A stretch of DNA of 64,000 bases, taken from the NCBI GenBank assembly GCA_003260025.2, contig QFZU02000031.1, positions 124,001-188,000 on the forward strand, read 5' to 3'. Of this stretch, positions 1-8,770 are shown piece by piece. The position numbers and the translations under genes are program-made. The number at the start of each line of letters is the position of its first letter. Position 1 is the stretch's first letter. Under the pieces are notes generated by a model. That model had not been told where the DNA came from and made no database searches. It saw only the letters and a list, made by a program, of their open reading frames with translations. Source of the DNA: Microbispora triticiradicis. Lineage in GTDB: Bacteria; Actinomycetota; Actinomycetes; Streptosporangiales; Streptosporangiaceae.

Positions 1-1029
1 GGCGATGTTGGCCTGTACAGCGTCCTCGGTGGCGGCGCTCGGATAGCCGGAGGTCAACACGCCCTCGAAGAAGGTGCCGCGGCCGGAGACGCTGTTGTCA
101 CCGCCGATGCCGAGCAGGATGGCGCCTTCCTTCTTCATCGGGTTGTAGCCGTTGGGGCGCCGTCCGTCGAAATAGTTCGTCAGGCCGCCCGACTGCGCAT
201 CCCCGCCCCGGATCGCCCAGTGATTCGGCTCGCCCTTCACCATGGCCGTGACGAAACGGTGGTTGATGGGGGCGAGGTTGTTGTAGCCCGCGTTCACGCC
301 GGAGAACAGTCCCCACTCCAGGTCGGCCATGATCCAGGGACCGGCTCCGGCCCCGTAGCCCCACTGCTTGTCGGCGCCGAAGTAGACGGTCTCCATGATG
401 GCGGGGGAGTCGGCGATCCCATCCGTCTGCGCGTTGCCGTAGTCGAAGCAGCACCACTGGTTGTAGTGCGTGCCGTCGACGACGGCGTAGATGCCCTCAG
501 GCTGGTCGCCGGTCGCCACACCGTTGGTGTGGTTGTTGCGGTAGCCGGTGCCGGGCTCCACCCGGACGCCGTACGCCTTCTGGCCGCCGATGGTGATCGG
601 GGCCGCCTTCGCGTCGGCGAGGTTGTCGTACCCGCCCGCGGCCGGACCCTTCCAGTAGCCGGGCGGTGCCTGGGTGAGCCGGTTGTTCCGGCCGGACTGG
701 TCATAGATGATCGTGATCACACAGTTCGTGCCGGCGCAGAACGAGTCCTGGGCGGCCGCGTTGGCCACCCCGCCCGGGCTCAGCACCCCGATGTCCCGGG
801 TGGTGTTGTCCGAGGATCGCCGCACCTGGTACAGCGGGCCGTTGTAGTTGCCGTACAGGGCGCGGGTGGTGCTGTGCGCCGCCACACACGGCGTCCCGCC
901 TGCGGCGTAGATGTCACACGGCTGCGACGTCGCGGCCTGGGCTGTACCACCGCCGACCAGGCAGGCGGTGGCGAGCAACGCGCTCGCCCCGGCCGCGAGC
1001 GCCCTTCTCAGGTACCCTGAAAGCATCAT
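1..1029 (-). CDS. Secreted alpha-L-arabinofuranosidase, GH54 type (3' end off the window)
   Basis: This gene encodes an exo-acting enzyme that removes arabinofuranosyl side chains from arabinan or arabinoxylan outside the cell. Translation from the ATG at 1029 gives a signal peptide with a hydrophobic core ending near TAQA, then the GH54 catalytic start PCDIYAAGGTPCVAAHS and the family segments YQVRRSSDNT and AAAQDSFCAGTNC. The family nucleophile is readable as Glu238 in MADLEWGLFSG, and the acid/base Asp falls in GIGGDNSV. The frame is open to base 1, so the C-terminal part, where an arabinose-binding module often lies, is not visible. A second ATG at 1026 sits better behind the AAGAAGG ribosome binding site. 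A perfect LacI-type operator lies about 63 bp upstream. The family assignment is confident. Confidence 0.9.
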   Translation of the reverse strand, partial: MMLSGYLRRALAAGASALLATACLVGGGTAQAATSQPCDIYAAGGTPCVAAHSTTRALYGNYNGPLYQVRRSSDNTTRDIGVLSPGGVANAAAQDSFCAGTNCVITIIYDQSGRNNRLTQAPPGYWKGPAAGGYDNLADAKAAPITIGGQKAYGVRVEPGTGYRNNHTNGVATGDQPEGIYAVVDGTHYNQWCCFDYGNAQTDGIADSPAIMETVYFGADKQWGYGAGAGPWIMADLEWGLFSGVNAGYNNLAPINHRFVTAMVKGEPNHWAIRGGDAQSGGLTNYFDGRRPNGYNPMKKEGAILLGIGGDNSVSGRGTFFEGVLTSGYPSAATEDAVQANIA

Positions 1030-1091
1030 GCCTTCTTCTCTCGATCAGGAATCACGACCGGACGGCACCGATGCGGCAGGCCTTGCGAGCG

Positions 1092-1105
1092 TGTTAGCGC
1101 TAACA
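1092..1105. promoter_or_regulatory. LacI-family operator, perfect 14-bp palindrome
   Basis: TGTTAGCGCTAACA is a perfect palindrome centred on CG, the form expected for LacI-family operators in actinomycete glycosidase promoters. It lies 63 bp upstream of the arabinofuranosidase start, where bound repressor would block transcription. A weaker 11-bp palindrome, TGAAACTTTCA, lies at 1275-1285. The remaining bases from 1030 to 1467 show no gene I can support. Confidence 0.75.
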
Positions 1106-1467
1106 TCAGTGAGCGTCGGGATATCGATTCGACGGGGAACGGGATAGTGCGGAGTCAAATTAATGAAGGTCTCGCCGTCAAGTACGTGGATCACATCTCT
1201 CAGGAAGCCCGGTCGCCATCGGCCCGCCACCTGGGCTTTACCTTGACGAGTCGAGCCGTTCCGATGAGATTTAGTGAAACTTTCATCCCGAGTCCGCCGG
1301 GTGGTGGCGCGTCGCCCGCCACACCAGACTGCCGCCGGCATCGATGATCAATTAGTGGAGTCCACCCAGTCCCGCACATTCGAGCGTCAGATGATCGAGA
1401 AGAGGCAAGCATCAACGGCCCTGCTGAGGGCCGTTGTGGCATAGGACCGTCTCCACGCTTTCAGGGG

Positions 1468-1578
1468 ATTGACACCTACGACGGGCTCGGCCGCACCACA
1501 GGCGTCTAGCTGCCCGGCCGGACCAACGGCGTGCAGACGGCCAACACGACCTACTCCTACCTGGTCAGGACCGATGGG
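1468..1578 (+). pseudogene. Remnant of an RHS/YD-repeat protein
   Basis: The + strand reads TYDGLGRTTGV, a TAG stop, then LPGRTNGVQTANTTYSYLVR. This is the YD-repeat pattern of actinobacterial RHS proteins (TYDxLGRTTxVWLPGR), with the expected Trp codon replaced by TAG. There is no start and no further repeats on either side, so it is an isolated fragment of about 35 codons. Its right end overlaps the last codons of the convergent lacI-type gene, so that gene's stop codon lies inside RHS-derived sequence. Confidence 0.65.
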
Positions 1579-2567
1579 CCGGTCGAGCCGCGCACGATGA
1601 GGTGGGTGGGCAGCATCAGCCGGGACCCGCCAGGGCGCTGACGTCCGTCGAGTAGATCCAGCAAGAAGTCGACCGCGGTCCGCCCGATCTGCTGCTTGGC
1701 GATGGCGACGCTGGTCAGCGGCGGGTTGGTCATGGCGGCGAAGGGGATGTCGTCGAAACCGACGAGGCTGATCTGCTGGGGAACGCCTATGCCGCGGGCG
1801 GTGAAACGGTTGAGCAGTCCAAGTGCGATGACGTCGTTGAAGGCGATCACAGCGGTCGCCGAGGTGGCGAGCACCAGATCGGCCGCGGCGGTGCCGCCGT
1901 CGTAGGTGGGGGACACGGCGGTGAAGTCGGTCAGCTCGGCGCCCGCGGCGGCGACGGCGGCGCGCAGGCCGCGGAGCCGTTCGCGGTTGTCGGAGGAGGC
2001 GGCGGGACCGGCGACGTAGGCGAGCCGCCGGTGGCCGAGGGCCAGGAGATGCTCGGCCACCTGCCGGGCGCCGTCGGCGTTGTCGGAGGTGACGCAGGGG
2101 ACCCGCCTGCCCCTATGGTTGATCGTGACCACCGCGGTTGCCCGTAGGAAGGGATCCAGGTACTCCTGGGCGGCGCGGGGCGAGCACAGCAGGAACCCGT
2201 CAACCTGCCTGGCCAGGGTGCGCACGAGGTCGACCTCGGTTGCGGGGTCTTCCCCGGTGTCGACCAGCAGGACGGAGTAGCCGCCTTCCCGTGCCCGTCC
2301 TTGCACGGCCTGGAAAATGGTGGAGAAGATCGGGTTGGTGATGTCGGGCACCACGAGCCCGATCATCCGGGTCCGGCCCGTGGTCAGGGCGTGCGCGGCC
2401 TGGTTGGGGTGGTAGCCCAGGGCCGCCGCGGCCCGATGGACGCGCTCACGCGTGCCGGGGCGCACCTGGCCGGGATCAGCCAGCGCCCGGGACACCGAGG
2501 CGGGTGACACACCCGCCAGCCGCGCCACATCCTTGATGGTCACCGTCACGACAGGTTCATCCGTCAC
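1557..2567 (-). CDS. LacI-family transcriptional repressor
   Basis: This is a sugar-responsive repressor of about 336 residues. The N-terminal helix-turn-helix reads TIKDVARLAGVSPASVSRAL, and a periplasmic-binding-protein-like effector domain follows (IGLVVPDITNPIFS, VGFDDIPFA). I chose the GTG at 2567 because GGAGG lies 7 bases upstream and the HTH starts 10 residues in. The longer ATG start at 2630 would run through a palindrome (2615-2629) that is better explained as an autoregulatory operator. It lies between the arabinofuranosidase and a decayed glycosidase locus and probably governs polysaccharide use here. Which of the two operator types it binds is not decided by sequence alone. Its final codons were contributed by an RHS fragment. 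Confidence 0.9.
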   Translation of the reverse strand: MTDEPVVTVTIKDVARLAGVSPASVSRALADPGQVRPGTRERVHRAAAALGYHPNQAAHALTTGRTRMIGLVVPDITNPIFSTIFQAVQGRAREGGYSVLLVDTGEDPATEVDLVRTLARQVDGFLLCSPRAAQEYLDPFLRATAVVTINHRGRRVPCVTSDNADGARQVAEHLLALGHRRLAYVAGPAASSDNRERLRGLRAAVAAAGAELTDFTAVSPTYDGGTAAADLVLATSATAVIAFNDVIALGLLNRFTARGIGVPQQISLVGFDDIPFAAMTNPPLTSVAIAKQQIGRTAVDFLLDLLDGRQRPGGSRLMLPTHLIVRGSTGPSVLTR

Positions 2568-2614
2568 GACGGTTCCTCCGGTATCGCCAGCACGCCGCAT
2601 GCCACACCGGATTC

Positions 2615-2629
2615 TGGAACCGATTTCCA
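2615..2629. promoter_or_regulatory. Putative operator 1 (TGGAA-N5-TTCCA), upstream of the LacI gene
   Basis: TGGAACCGATTTCCA has matching arms TGGAA/TTCCA and lies 48 bp upstream of the GTG start of the LacI-family gene, a usual place for autoregulation. A near-identical site follows at 2713-2726. Confidence 0.55.
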
Positions 2630-2712
2630 TTCCCTGTCAAGCAATGGCTGAACGCCTGGCGGACAGTCCTCAAACTTTGGGTCTTGACACTGTGCGGACC
2701 TCGGCCGATGTT

Positions 2713-2726
2713 TGGAACCGATTTCA
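2713..2726. promoter_or_regulatory. Putative operator 2, upstream of the decayed glycosidase start
   Basis: TGGAACCGATTTCA repeats 14 bases of operator 1, 98 bp away. It precedes a strong AAGGAGG (2766-2772) and an ATG at 2782 by about 56 bp. The two sites therefore flank a former divergent promoter region between the repressor and a now-degenerate + strand gene. Confidence 0.5.
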
Positions 2727-2781
2727 GTTGCGTTTCTTTCTCCGGCATCTCCCTAGCCATCCCTCAAGGAGGCAAGCCGCA

Positions 2782-3132
2782 ATGGGACACGCATCCTCCC
2801 ACGTCAGAGGCATCCGCGGACGATGGCGACGACGGTCCACGACCTGTGGACGGCCGGCCCTTGAGCTGGTCGAAGCCGGTAGCGTGTCTTCCACCATCAT
2901 GGGTGGCGTCGCCGTCGCCGGTGTCCTGCTCGCCATATCTCCGAGCGGACATGGTGAGTCCTCCGCTAATCATCGCCAGCCAGCCGAAGGACCAATGCGC
3001 CGGGCCGGTGACGAACTTCTGATCAACCTCCTCAACGACCGCGAACGGCCCGGCAGCTCCCGCAGAGTCGTACCCATGCAGCTCGTCGTACGGGAATCAG
3101 CCGGTCTCCGTCCCACATATAGGGGCAGGTAG
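2782..3132 (+). pseudogene. Chimeric remnant: secreted-protein 5' end joined to a LacI C-terminus
   Basis: An intact AAGGAGG and ATG start an open frame of 116 codons. Its first part, MGHASSHVRGIRGRWRRR, looks like the n-region of an actinomycete export signal. Its last part, from about 2995 (DELLINLLNDRERPGSSRRV, then MQLVVRESAG), matches the C-terminal end of a LacI repressor. The intact neighbour reads DFLLDLLDGRQRPGGSRLML and THLIVRGSTG at the same place. The middle has no recognisable domain. The simplest reading is deletion joining the 5' end of a lost glycosidase gene to the 3' end of a second lacI-type gene. The open frame is probably fortuitous. Confidence 0.6.
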
Positions 3133-3270
3133 CCGCAGCCCGTTACACCACTGTTCCGCCCACCACCGAAGATTAGCCACGGCGCGATTCGGGATCCCAC
3201 CGCGTATCCACCATCACGATCACTGCCGCTGGTACCGCCCCCGCAAGGGATTCCGACAGGACGGACCCCC

Positions 3271-5304
3271 ATGAGAATCACACCTCTTGCGAAGTTACTC
3301 GCGAAGTTGGCAGCCATCGCGCTACTCCTCGCCCTCGGCGGCGGCATCGGGACGAACGCCCTGGTGGCGCCGGCGTACGGCGCGACCGCGGCGACCGGCG
3401 CGGCCGGGAGCAGCTCGGCCGGTCAGGCAGCCGGCGGCTGCGTCGCGGATCCCACCCTCCCCGGCGCCACGACAAGCCCCCTCTACACCGTGACGGCGGA
3501 CGGCGCGCCGCTGTTCGTCGAGAAGATGACCAAGTTCGCCCCCGAGATGCAGGTGCATTACGCGCACTGCTCGATGGCGGAGGCGGGCACGGCCACATTC
3601 TCGGTCACCGTCGCTCAGAGCTTCAGCTCGTACACCGTCAGCCCGAAGAGCCGGAAGCTGGCGGTCACCAGAAGCGGCAACACGATCACTTTCGACAGCG
3701 GCCCCAACTACTTGATCGTCCAGTTCGACTCCAAGGAACTGCTGTTCATTCTCATCGACGCGCCCGAGTCGAATCCGCCCCAGCTGGGGGACGCCAACGT
3801 CAAGAACCTGGCCGATTACGGGGTCGACAACACGGGGGCGACGCTCGTCACCTCCAAGATCCAGAACGCGATCAACGCCGCGTCCGGAGCGACCCAGAAC
3901 ATCCTGTACGTCCCGCCCGGCAGGTATCAGGTCGGTGAGCTCTGGATGAAGAGCGACATGACCCTGTATCTGGCGGCCGGCGCGATCCTCTACGGCTCGA
4001 ACAGGCCGGGAGACTTCAACACCGGCAGCGGTGGTGTGAACATCGAAGGCACCCAGCACGCGACCGTCCGGGTGTACCAGGTGCACAACGCGAAGCTGCT
4101 GGGCCGCGGTGTCATCGACGGAAACGGGAAGTCCCTGCGGGCGCAGGGCAGCAACCTGAACCTGCTGAAAATCGAGCAGAGCTCCGACATCCTGGTCGAC
4201 GGCATCATCGTCCGGGACCCCAGCTACTGGAACACGCTCATCTACCGCAGCGACAAGGTCACCCTGAAGAACTACAAGGTGATCAACGTTCGGCCCACCA
4301 CGACGACGTGGAACAACACCGACGGGGTGGATTTCGACGAGCCGACCAACGGCCTGCTGTCCAATGCCTTCCTCTACACGGGCGACGACAACATGGCGAC
4401 CAAGAACGAGTTCGACAACGGTAGCTTGATCAACACCAGGAACATCGTCCACGAGCATGTCGTCTGCTACAGCAACTCGGCCTGCGCGAAGATCGGGACC
4501 AAGACCCAGGGAACCTCGATGGACGGCGTCGTTTTCCGTGACATCGATGTGGTGAGGGCGGGACGCGCGATGGTGATCGACGCGTACGACACGGCCGTCG
4601 TCTCGAACGCCAGGTGGGAAGACGTCAGAGTGGAGAACACCGACAGCCTGATCGACCTCAACGAGGACCGTCCGCCGACATGGAGAACGGCGAAGAACAC
4701 CTCGACGATCCGGGACGCCTACTTCACGAACGTCTCCTCGGACGTGAAGAAGGTCATCAACCTGCATGGGCGTTCGTCGTCCGTGAACATCGCCGGCGTG
4801 CACTTCAAGAACTTCACCGTCCAGGGGAAGCCGATCACCAGCCGAACCGATCCGGACGCGAGCTGGAACATCAACGCCTACGTCTCGGGCATCACCTTCG
4901 ACGGCGACACGACACCGCAGCCCGGGACCATCCGACTGCGCAGCCAGTTCGCCAACCGGTGCATCGACAGCCCGAACGGCGCCAGCGCCAACGGCACCCT
5001 GCTGCAGATCTGGGACTGCAACAGCCTCGTCAACCAGCAGTTCACCCGCACCGGCAGGCAGTTGCTGCTCGTCGGCAAATGCCTGGACGAACCCACGGGC
5101 GCGACACACGGGACCAGGGTGCAGCTCTGGAGCTGTTCCGGCGGCAGCAACCAGCAATGGAACATCAACGCCGACGGCACCATCACCAGCGGCAGCGGCA
5201 GCGGGCTCTGTCTCGACCTGAACAACGACGCCACCGGCAACGGCACCGCGGTCATCCTCCGCAACTGCGACGGGGGCAACTCACAGAAATGGGCCAAAAA
5301 CTAA
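3271..5304 (+). CDS. Secreted beta-helix glycosidase (GH28-like) with ricin-type lectin domain
   Basis: The predicted product of 677 residues acts outside the cell on pectin-like or related polysaccharide. It has a signal peptide (about residues 1-38), an N-terminal beta-sandwich-like segment to about residue 170, and a right-handed beta-helix that starts at VKNLADYGVDNTG. The acidic motifs NTDGVDF (about 349-355) and GDDN (about 372-375) fit the catalytic aspartates of polygalacturonase-type enzymes. The usual GHG motif is replaced by ACAKIGTKTQG, so GH49-like or other substrate use is possible. Residues 550-677 form a ricin B/CBM13 domain with three CxD...QxW-type repeats (IWDCNSLVNQQF, LWSCSGGSNQQW, LRNCDGGNSQKW). 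It stands alone downstream of the decayed locus. Confidence 0.85.
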   Translation: MRITPLAKLLAKLAAIALLLALGGGIGTNALVAPAYGATAATGAAGSSSAGQAAGGCVADPTLPGATTSPLYTVTADGAPLFVEKMTKFAPEMQVHYAHCSMAEAGTATFSVTVAQSFSSYTVSPKSRKLAVTRSGNTITFDSGPNYLIVQFDSKELLFILIDAPESNPPQLGDANVKNLADYGVDNTGATLVTSKIQNAINAASGATQNILYVPPGRYQVGELWMKSDMTLYLAAGAILYGSNRPGDFNTGSGGVNIEGTQHATVRVYQVHNAKLLGRGVIDGNGKSLRAQGSNLNLLKIEQSSDILVDGIIVRDPSYWNTLIYRSDKVTLKNYKVINVRPTTTTWNNTDGVDFDEPTNGLLSNAFLYTGDDNMATKNEFDNGSLINTRNIVHEHVVCYSNSACAKIGTKTQGTSMDGVVFRDIDVVRAGRAMVIDAYDTAVVSNARWEDVRVENTDSLIDLNEDRPPTWRTAKNTSTIRDAYFTNVSSDVKKVINLHGRSSSVNIAGVHFKNFTVQGKPITSRTDPDASWNINAYVSGITFDGDTTPQPGTIRLRSQFANRCIDSPNGASANGTLLQIWDCNSLVNQQFTRTGRQLLLVGKCLDEPTGATHGTRVQLWSCSGGSNQQWNINADGTITSGSGSGLCLDLNNDATGNGTAVILRNCDGGNSQKWAKN

Positions 5305-5445
5305 TCAGCGCCGGCGACAGCGGAGGCCTGGTGAGGATCCCGGCGGAGGCGGCACCCCTCCGGGACCGGAGAGCGGTACTGGCAACAGCGCGTCGGCGCG
5401 CGCCTTGCCCTGACTGAACTGTTCACGTCAGGAAGGAGCACTCCC

Positions 5446-6756
5446 ATGTCCCGACATCCGTGGCTGACGGCGCTGACCGTGACGGCGCTGGTCGTCCCCG
5501 GGGCGCTGGCGCTGACCGCCCCTCCGGCGAGCGCGCTGACCATCCCGGCCTCCGACTACCAGCAGATCGCCCTGGCCACCGGCGGCGCGGAGCTCGGCGA
5601 GGCCATGTCGCTGGCCGTCCTGCCGAACCGTTCGGTCCTGCACACCGCCCGCGACGGCACGCTGCGCGTCACCGACGCCGCCGGCGCCACGAAGGTCGCC
5701 GCCAGACTCAACGTCTACACCCACGACGAGGAGGGTCTGCAGGGCGTCGGGGTCGATCCCGACTTCGCGACGAACCGGTACGTCTGGCTGTACTACTCGC
5801 CCCGGCTCAGCACTCCGACCGGCGACGCGCCGAGCAGCGGCACCCAGGCGCAGTTCGACCAGTGGAAGGGGCATCTGAACCTGTCGAGGTTCACCCTGAA
5901 GCCCGACGACACGCTCGACCTGGCGAGCGAGAAGGTCGTGCTGGAGGTGCCCAACGACCGGGGGATGTGCTGCCACGTGGGCGGCGACATCGACTTCGAC
6001 GCGGCGGGCAACCTCTACCTCACGACCGGCGACGACAGCAATCCGTTCGAGTCGAGCGGGTACGCCCCCCTCGACGAGCGCACCGGCCGCAACCCCCAGT
6101 ACGACGCGCAGCGCACCGCCGGCAACACCAACGACCTGCGCGGCAAGCTGCTGCGGATCAAGCCCCGGGCGGACGGCACGTACACGATCCCGAGCGGCAA
6201 CCTCTTCCCGGCGGGCACGGCGAGGACCAGGCCGGAGATCTACGCGATGGGCCTGCGCAACCCGTTCCGGATGAGCGTCGACAAGGCCACCGGCGTCGTC
6301 TACCTGGGCGACTACGGCCCGGACGCGGGCGTGACCAGCTCCAGACGGGGCCCGAGCGGCCAGGTCGAGTTCGACCGGATCACCGCGGCGGGCAACTACG
6401 GCTGGCCGTACTGCACCGGCACGAACACCGCCGCCGAGACCTACACCGAGTACACCTTCCCCAGCGGCCCCTCCCTGGGCAGGTACGACTGCGCGGCCGG
6501 TCCGGCGAACAACTCCTTCCGCAACACCGGCCTGCCCCACAACGAGTACACGCTGCACGGTCTCCACGCTACGAGGGGAAGCTCACGCCCTGGCCTCACG
6601 GTCGTGACGTTTTCGTCCGCCGGTCCTGGATGCCTGTCGACTCGGCAGAGTGCGGAGAGACGATCTCTGGCCATCCGCATGCCCTCACTTGACGCTGGGG
6701 CACTGGGGAGTCTTCGGTTGTGGTCTTCTGTTGATCGTCTGTGGGGTCCGGCCTGA
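5446..6756 (+). pseudogene. Truncated PQQ/glucose-sorbosone dehydrogenase-like secreted protein
   Basis: Residues 1-365 are a good match to secreted actinomycete soluble aldose (glucose/sorbosone) dehydrogenase propellers: signal peptide, DEEGLQGVGVDPDFATN, GGDIDFDAAGNLYLTTGDD, LRGKLLRIKP, YAMGLRNPFRMSVD and NYGWPYCTGTN. Homology stops abruptly after NNSFRNTGLP, near base 6540, where the family continues with the rest of the propeller and often PKD and carbohydrate-binding modules. The last 65 or so codons (HATRGSSRPGLTV onward) resemble nothing I know and read into the tRNA-Lys intergenic space. The start has a good AGGAAGGAG. I take it as a deletion-truncated gene that is probably non-functional, although a short secreted product could still be made. 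Confidence 0.75.
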
Positions 6757-6892
6757 CGAAGGGCGCCTGAACGATCTACCGTGTGCCCGGTCCATGCCCG
6801 CGAGCGAACAACGAGCAACCAAACGAGATCAACTACTCGCCGCGAGGCACACCTTGACCGAGAAATCCCAGGTCAGGTGGGGTGTGGAGTGG

Positions 6893-6964
6893 TGGGGCGC
6901 CAGGGACTCGAACCCTGAACCGACGGATTAAAAGTCCGCAGCTCTGCCATTGAGCTAGCACCCC
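6893..6964 (-). tRNA. tRNA-Lys (anticodon TTT)
   Basis: The minus strand folds as a 72-nt cloverleaf. The acceptor GGGGTGC pairs with GCGCCCC, the anticodon stem GCGGA/TCCGT holds the loop CTTTTAA, and the T arm is CAGGG-TTCGAGT-CCCTG. CCA is encoded at 6892-6890. Confidence 0.97.
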
Positions 6965-7097
6965 TTGGTCATGTCCTCCGGCCTCCCGCGTCGCGGTGTG
7001 ATCCGGCAGGACACTCCCCAAGATGCAGGGTACAGACAGTACCGCGTACATGGCGACGTCATTGTCCCTGATCGCCCCATCAGGGATCGCGGCCGGG

Positions 7098-8255
7098 TCA
7101 GCGGAAGGCGTCGAGGCCGGTGAGCGCCTTGCCCAGCGTCAGCAGATGCACCTCCTGGGTGCCCTCGTACGTCAGCACGGACTCCAGGTTCGTCATGTGC
7201 CGGATGACCGGATACTCCAGCGTGATGCCGTTGGCCCCGAGCACCGTACGCGCCTCGCGGGCGATGTCCAGGGCGGCCCTGACGTTGGCCAGCTTGCCGA
7301 AGCTCACCTGGTGCGGCTTCAACGAACCCGCGTCCTTGAGGCGGCCCAGGTGGAGGGCGGTGAGCCCGGCCTGGCCGAGCGCGACGGCCATCCAGGCGAG
7401 TTTCTCCTGGGTGAGCTGGAAGCCGCCGATCGGCTTGCCGAACTGCACGCGGGTGGTCGCGTAGTCCACGGCCGCCTCCAGGCAGGCCCGGCCCGCGCCG
7501 ACGACGCCCCACAGGATGCCGTACCTCGCCTCGGTGAGGCACGAGAGCGGGCCCTTCAGGCCCGTCACGTCCGGCAGGACCGCGGACGCGGGCAGCCGTA
7601 CGTCGTCGAAGTACAGCGAGGACGTGACCGAGGCGCGCAGCGAGAGCTTGCGGTGGATCTCGGCGGCGGAGAACCCGGGTGCCGAGGTGGGCACGACGAA
7701 GCCGCGGATGCCCTGGTCGGTGCGGGCCCAGACCACCGCCACGTCGGCGACCGAGCCGTTCGTGATCCACATCTTGGCGCCGTTCAGGATCCAGTCGCCG
7801 GACGGGTCCTGCCTGGCCGTGGTCCGCATGCCGGCCGGGTCGGAGCCGTGGTCGGGCTCGGTGAGGCCGAAGCAGCCGATCGCCTCCCCGGACGCCAGCC
7901 GGGGCAGCCACTCCTCCTTCTGCTCCTCCGAGCCGTACTTCCAGATGGGGAACATGGCCAGCGACCCCTGCACGGACACGAACGACCGCAGGCCGGAGTC
8001 GCCCGCCTCCAGCTCCCGGCAGGCCACGCCGTACGAGACCGCGTCGAGCCCGGCGCAGCCGTACCCCTCCAGGTGCATCCCGAGCAGGCCGAGGGAGCCC
8101 AGGGCTGGTGCGAGTTCGCGGGCGGGGAAGACGCCCCGCTCGAACCACTCGCCGACGTACGGGAGGACCTTGTCGGAGACCACGTCCCTGACAGCGTCCC
8201 TGATCAGGCGATGCTCGGGGTCGAGCTGGTCGTCGAGGTCCAGGAGGTCGTCCAT
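7098..8255 (-). CDS. gcdH: Acyl-CoA dehydrogenase, glutaryl-CoA dehydrogenase type
   Basis: This cytosolic FAD enzyme of 385 residues is expected to convert glutaryl-CoA to crotonyl-CoA in lysine and tryptophan degradation. Visible family segments are CFGLTEPDHGSDPAGM (FAD/substrate loop), WITNGSVADVAVVWAR, RVQFGKPIGGFQLTQEKLA, and the C-terminal catalytic-base motif LTYEGTQEVH, with Glu in the position used by glutaryl-CoA and isovaleryl-type enzymes. It stands alone between the tRNA-Lys and the divergent pspC-like gene. The symbol is likely but not certain, because other short-chain acyl-CoA dehydrogenases share these motifs. Confidence 0.85.
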   Translation of the reverse strand: MDDLLDLDDQLDPEHRLIRDAVRDVVSDKVLPYVGEWFERGVFPARELAPALGSLGLLGMHLEGYGCAGLDAVSYGVACRELEAGDSGLRSFVSVQGSLAMFPIWKYGSEEQKEEWLPRLASGEAIGCFGLTEPDHGSDPAGMRTTARQDPSGDWILNGAKMWITNGSVADVAVVWARTDQGIRGFVVPTSAPGFSAAEIHRKLSLRASVTSSLYFDDVRLPASAVLPDVTGLKGPLSCLTEARYGILWGVVGAGRACLEAAVDYATTRVQFGKPIGGFQLTQEKLAWMAVALGQAGLTALHLGRLKDAGSLKPHQVSFGKLANVRAALDIAREARTVLGANGITLEYPVIRHMTNLESVLTYEGTQEVHLLTLGKALTGLDAFR

Positions 8256-8341
8256 GACGGTCAGGCTATAGGGGCCGCTTCGGGGTAGGGCCAGGGGGAA
8301 TCCCGATGTGCGCTCGCACCCCCAAAAGGCATTGTGGAGGC

Positions 8342-8767
8342 ATGAACGAGATGAACACCAACGGTTCGGTCAAGCAGCTCCACCGCACTCGAAACGGCAG
8401 GATCGTCGCCGGCGTGTGCTCGGGCGTGTCCGAGTACACCGGCATCGACGCCAACATCCTGCGCCTCGCCCTCGCCGTGGCGAGCTTCTTCGGCGGCCTC
8501 GGCTTCGGCGTCTACGCCGTCGCGTGGCTCCTGCTCCCCGAGGAGGGCAAGCCCACCTCCATCGTCCAGGACCTGATCAACAAGAACAAGGACGGCCACG
8601 TCTGGCACGACGCCAAGGCCAAGTGGGACACCGTCCAGCAGGGCTGGCAGCAGAAGCAGTCCCAGCCCACCTACACCGGCACCGGGAGCTACGAGCAGCA
8701 CCCGTACGGCCGGCCGTCCACCGACGGTCCGCAGAACCAGGGCGGCCAGGGCACGCCGCAGGCCTGA
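8342..8767 (+). CDS. PspC-domain membrane protein
   Basis: This small protein of about 141 residues has an N-terminal PspC domain, LHRTRNGRIVAGVCSGVSEYTGID, and one or two membrane segments ending at GVYAVAWLLLPEEG. A polar Gln/Pro-rich cytoplasmic tail follows. PspC proteins are linked to membrane-stress responses. GGAGG at 8336-8340 is too close to the ATG at 8342 and 10 bases from the ATG at 8351, so translation may start at the second. Its 3' end nearly abuts the convergent MFS gene, with 3 bases between the stops. Confidence 0.85.
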   Translation: MNEMNTNGSVKQLHRTRNGRIVAGVCSGVSEYTGIDANILRLALAVASFFGGLGFGVYAVAWLLLPEEGKPTSIVQDLINKNKDGHVWHDAKAKWDTVQQGWQQKQSQPTYTGTGSYEQHPYGRPSTDGPQNQGGQGTPQA

Positions 8768-8770
8768 TCC

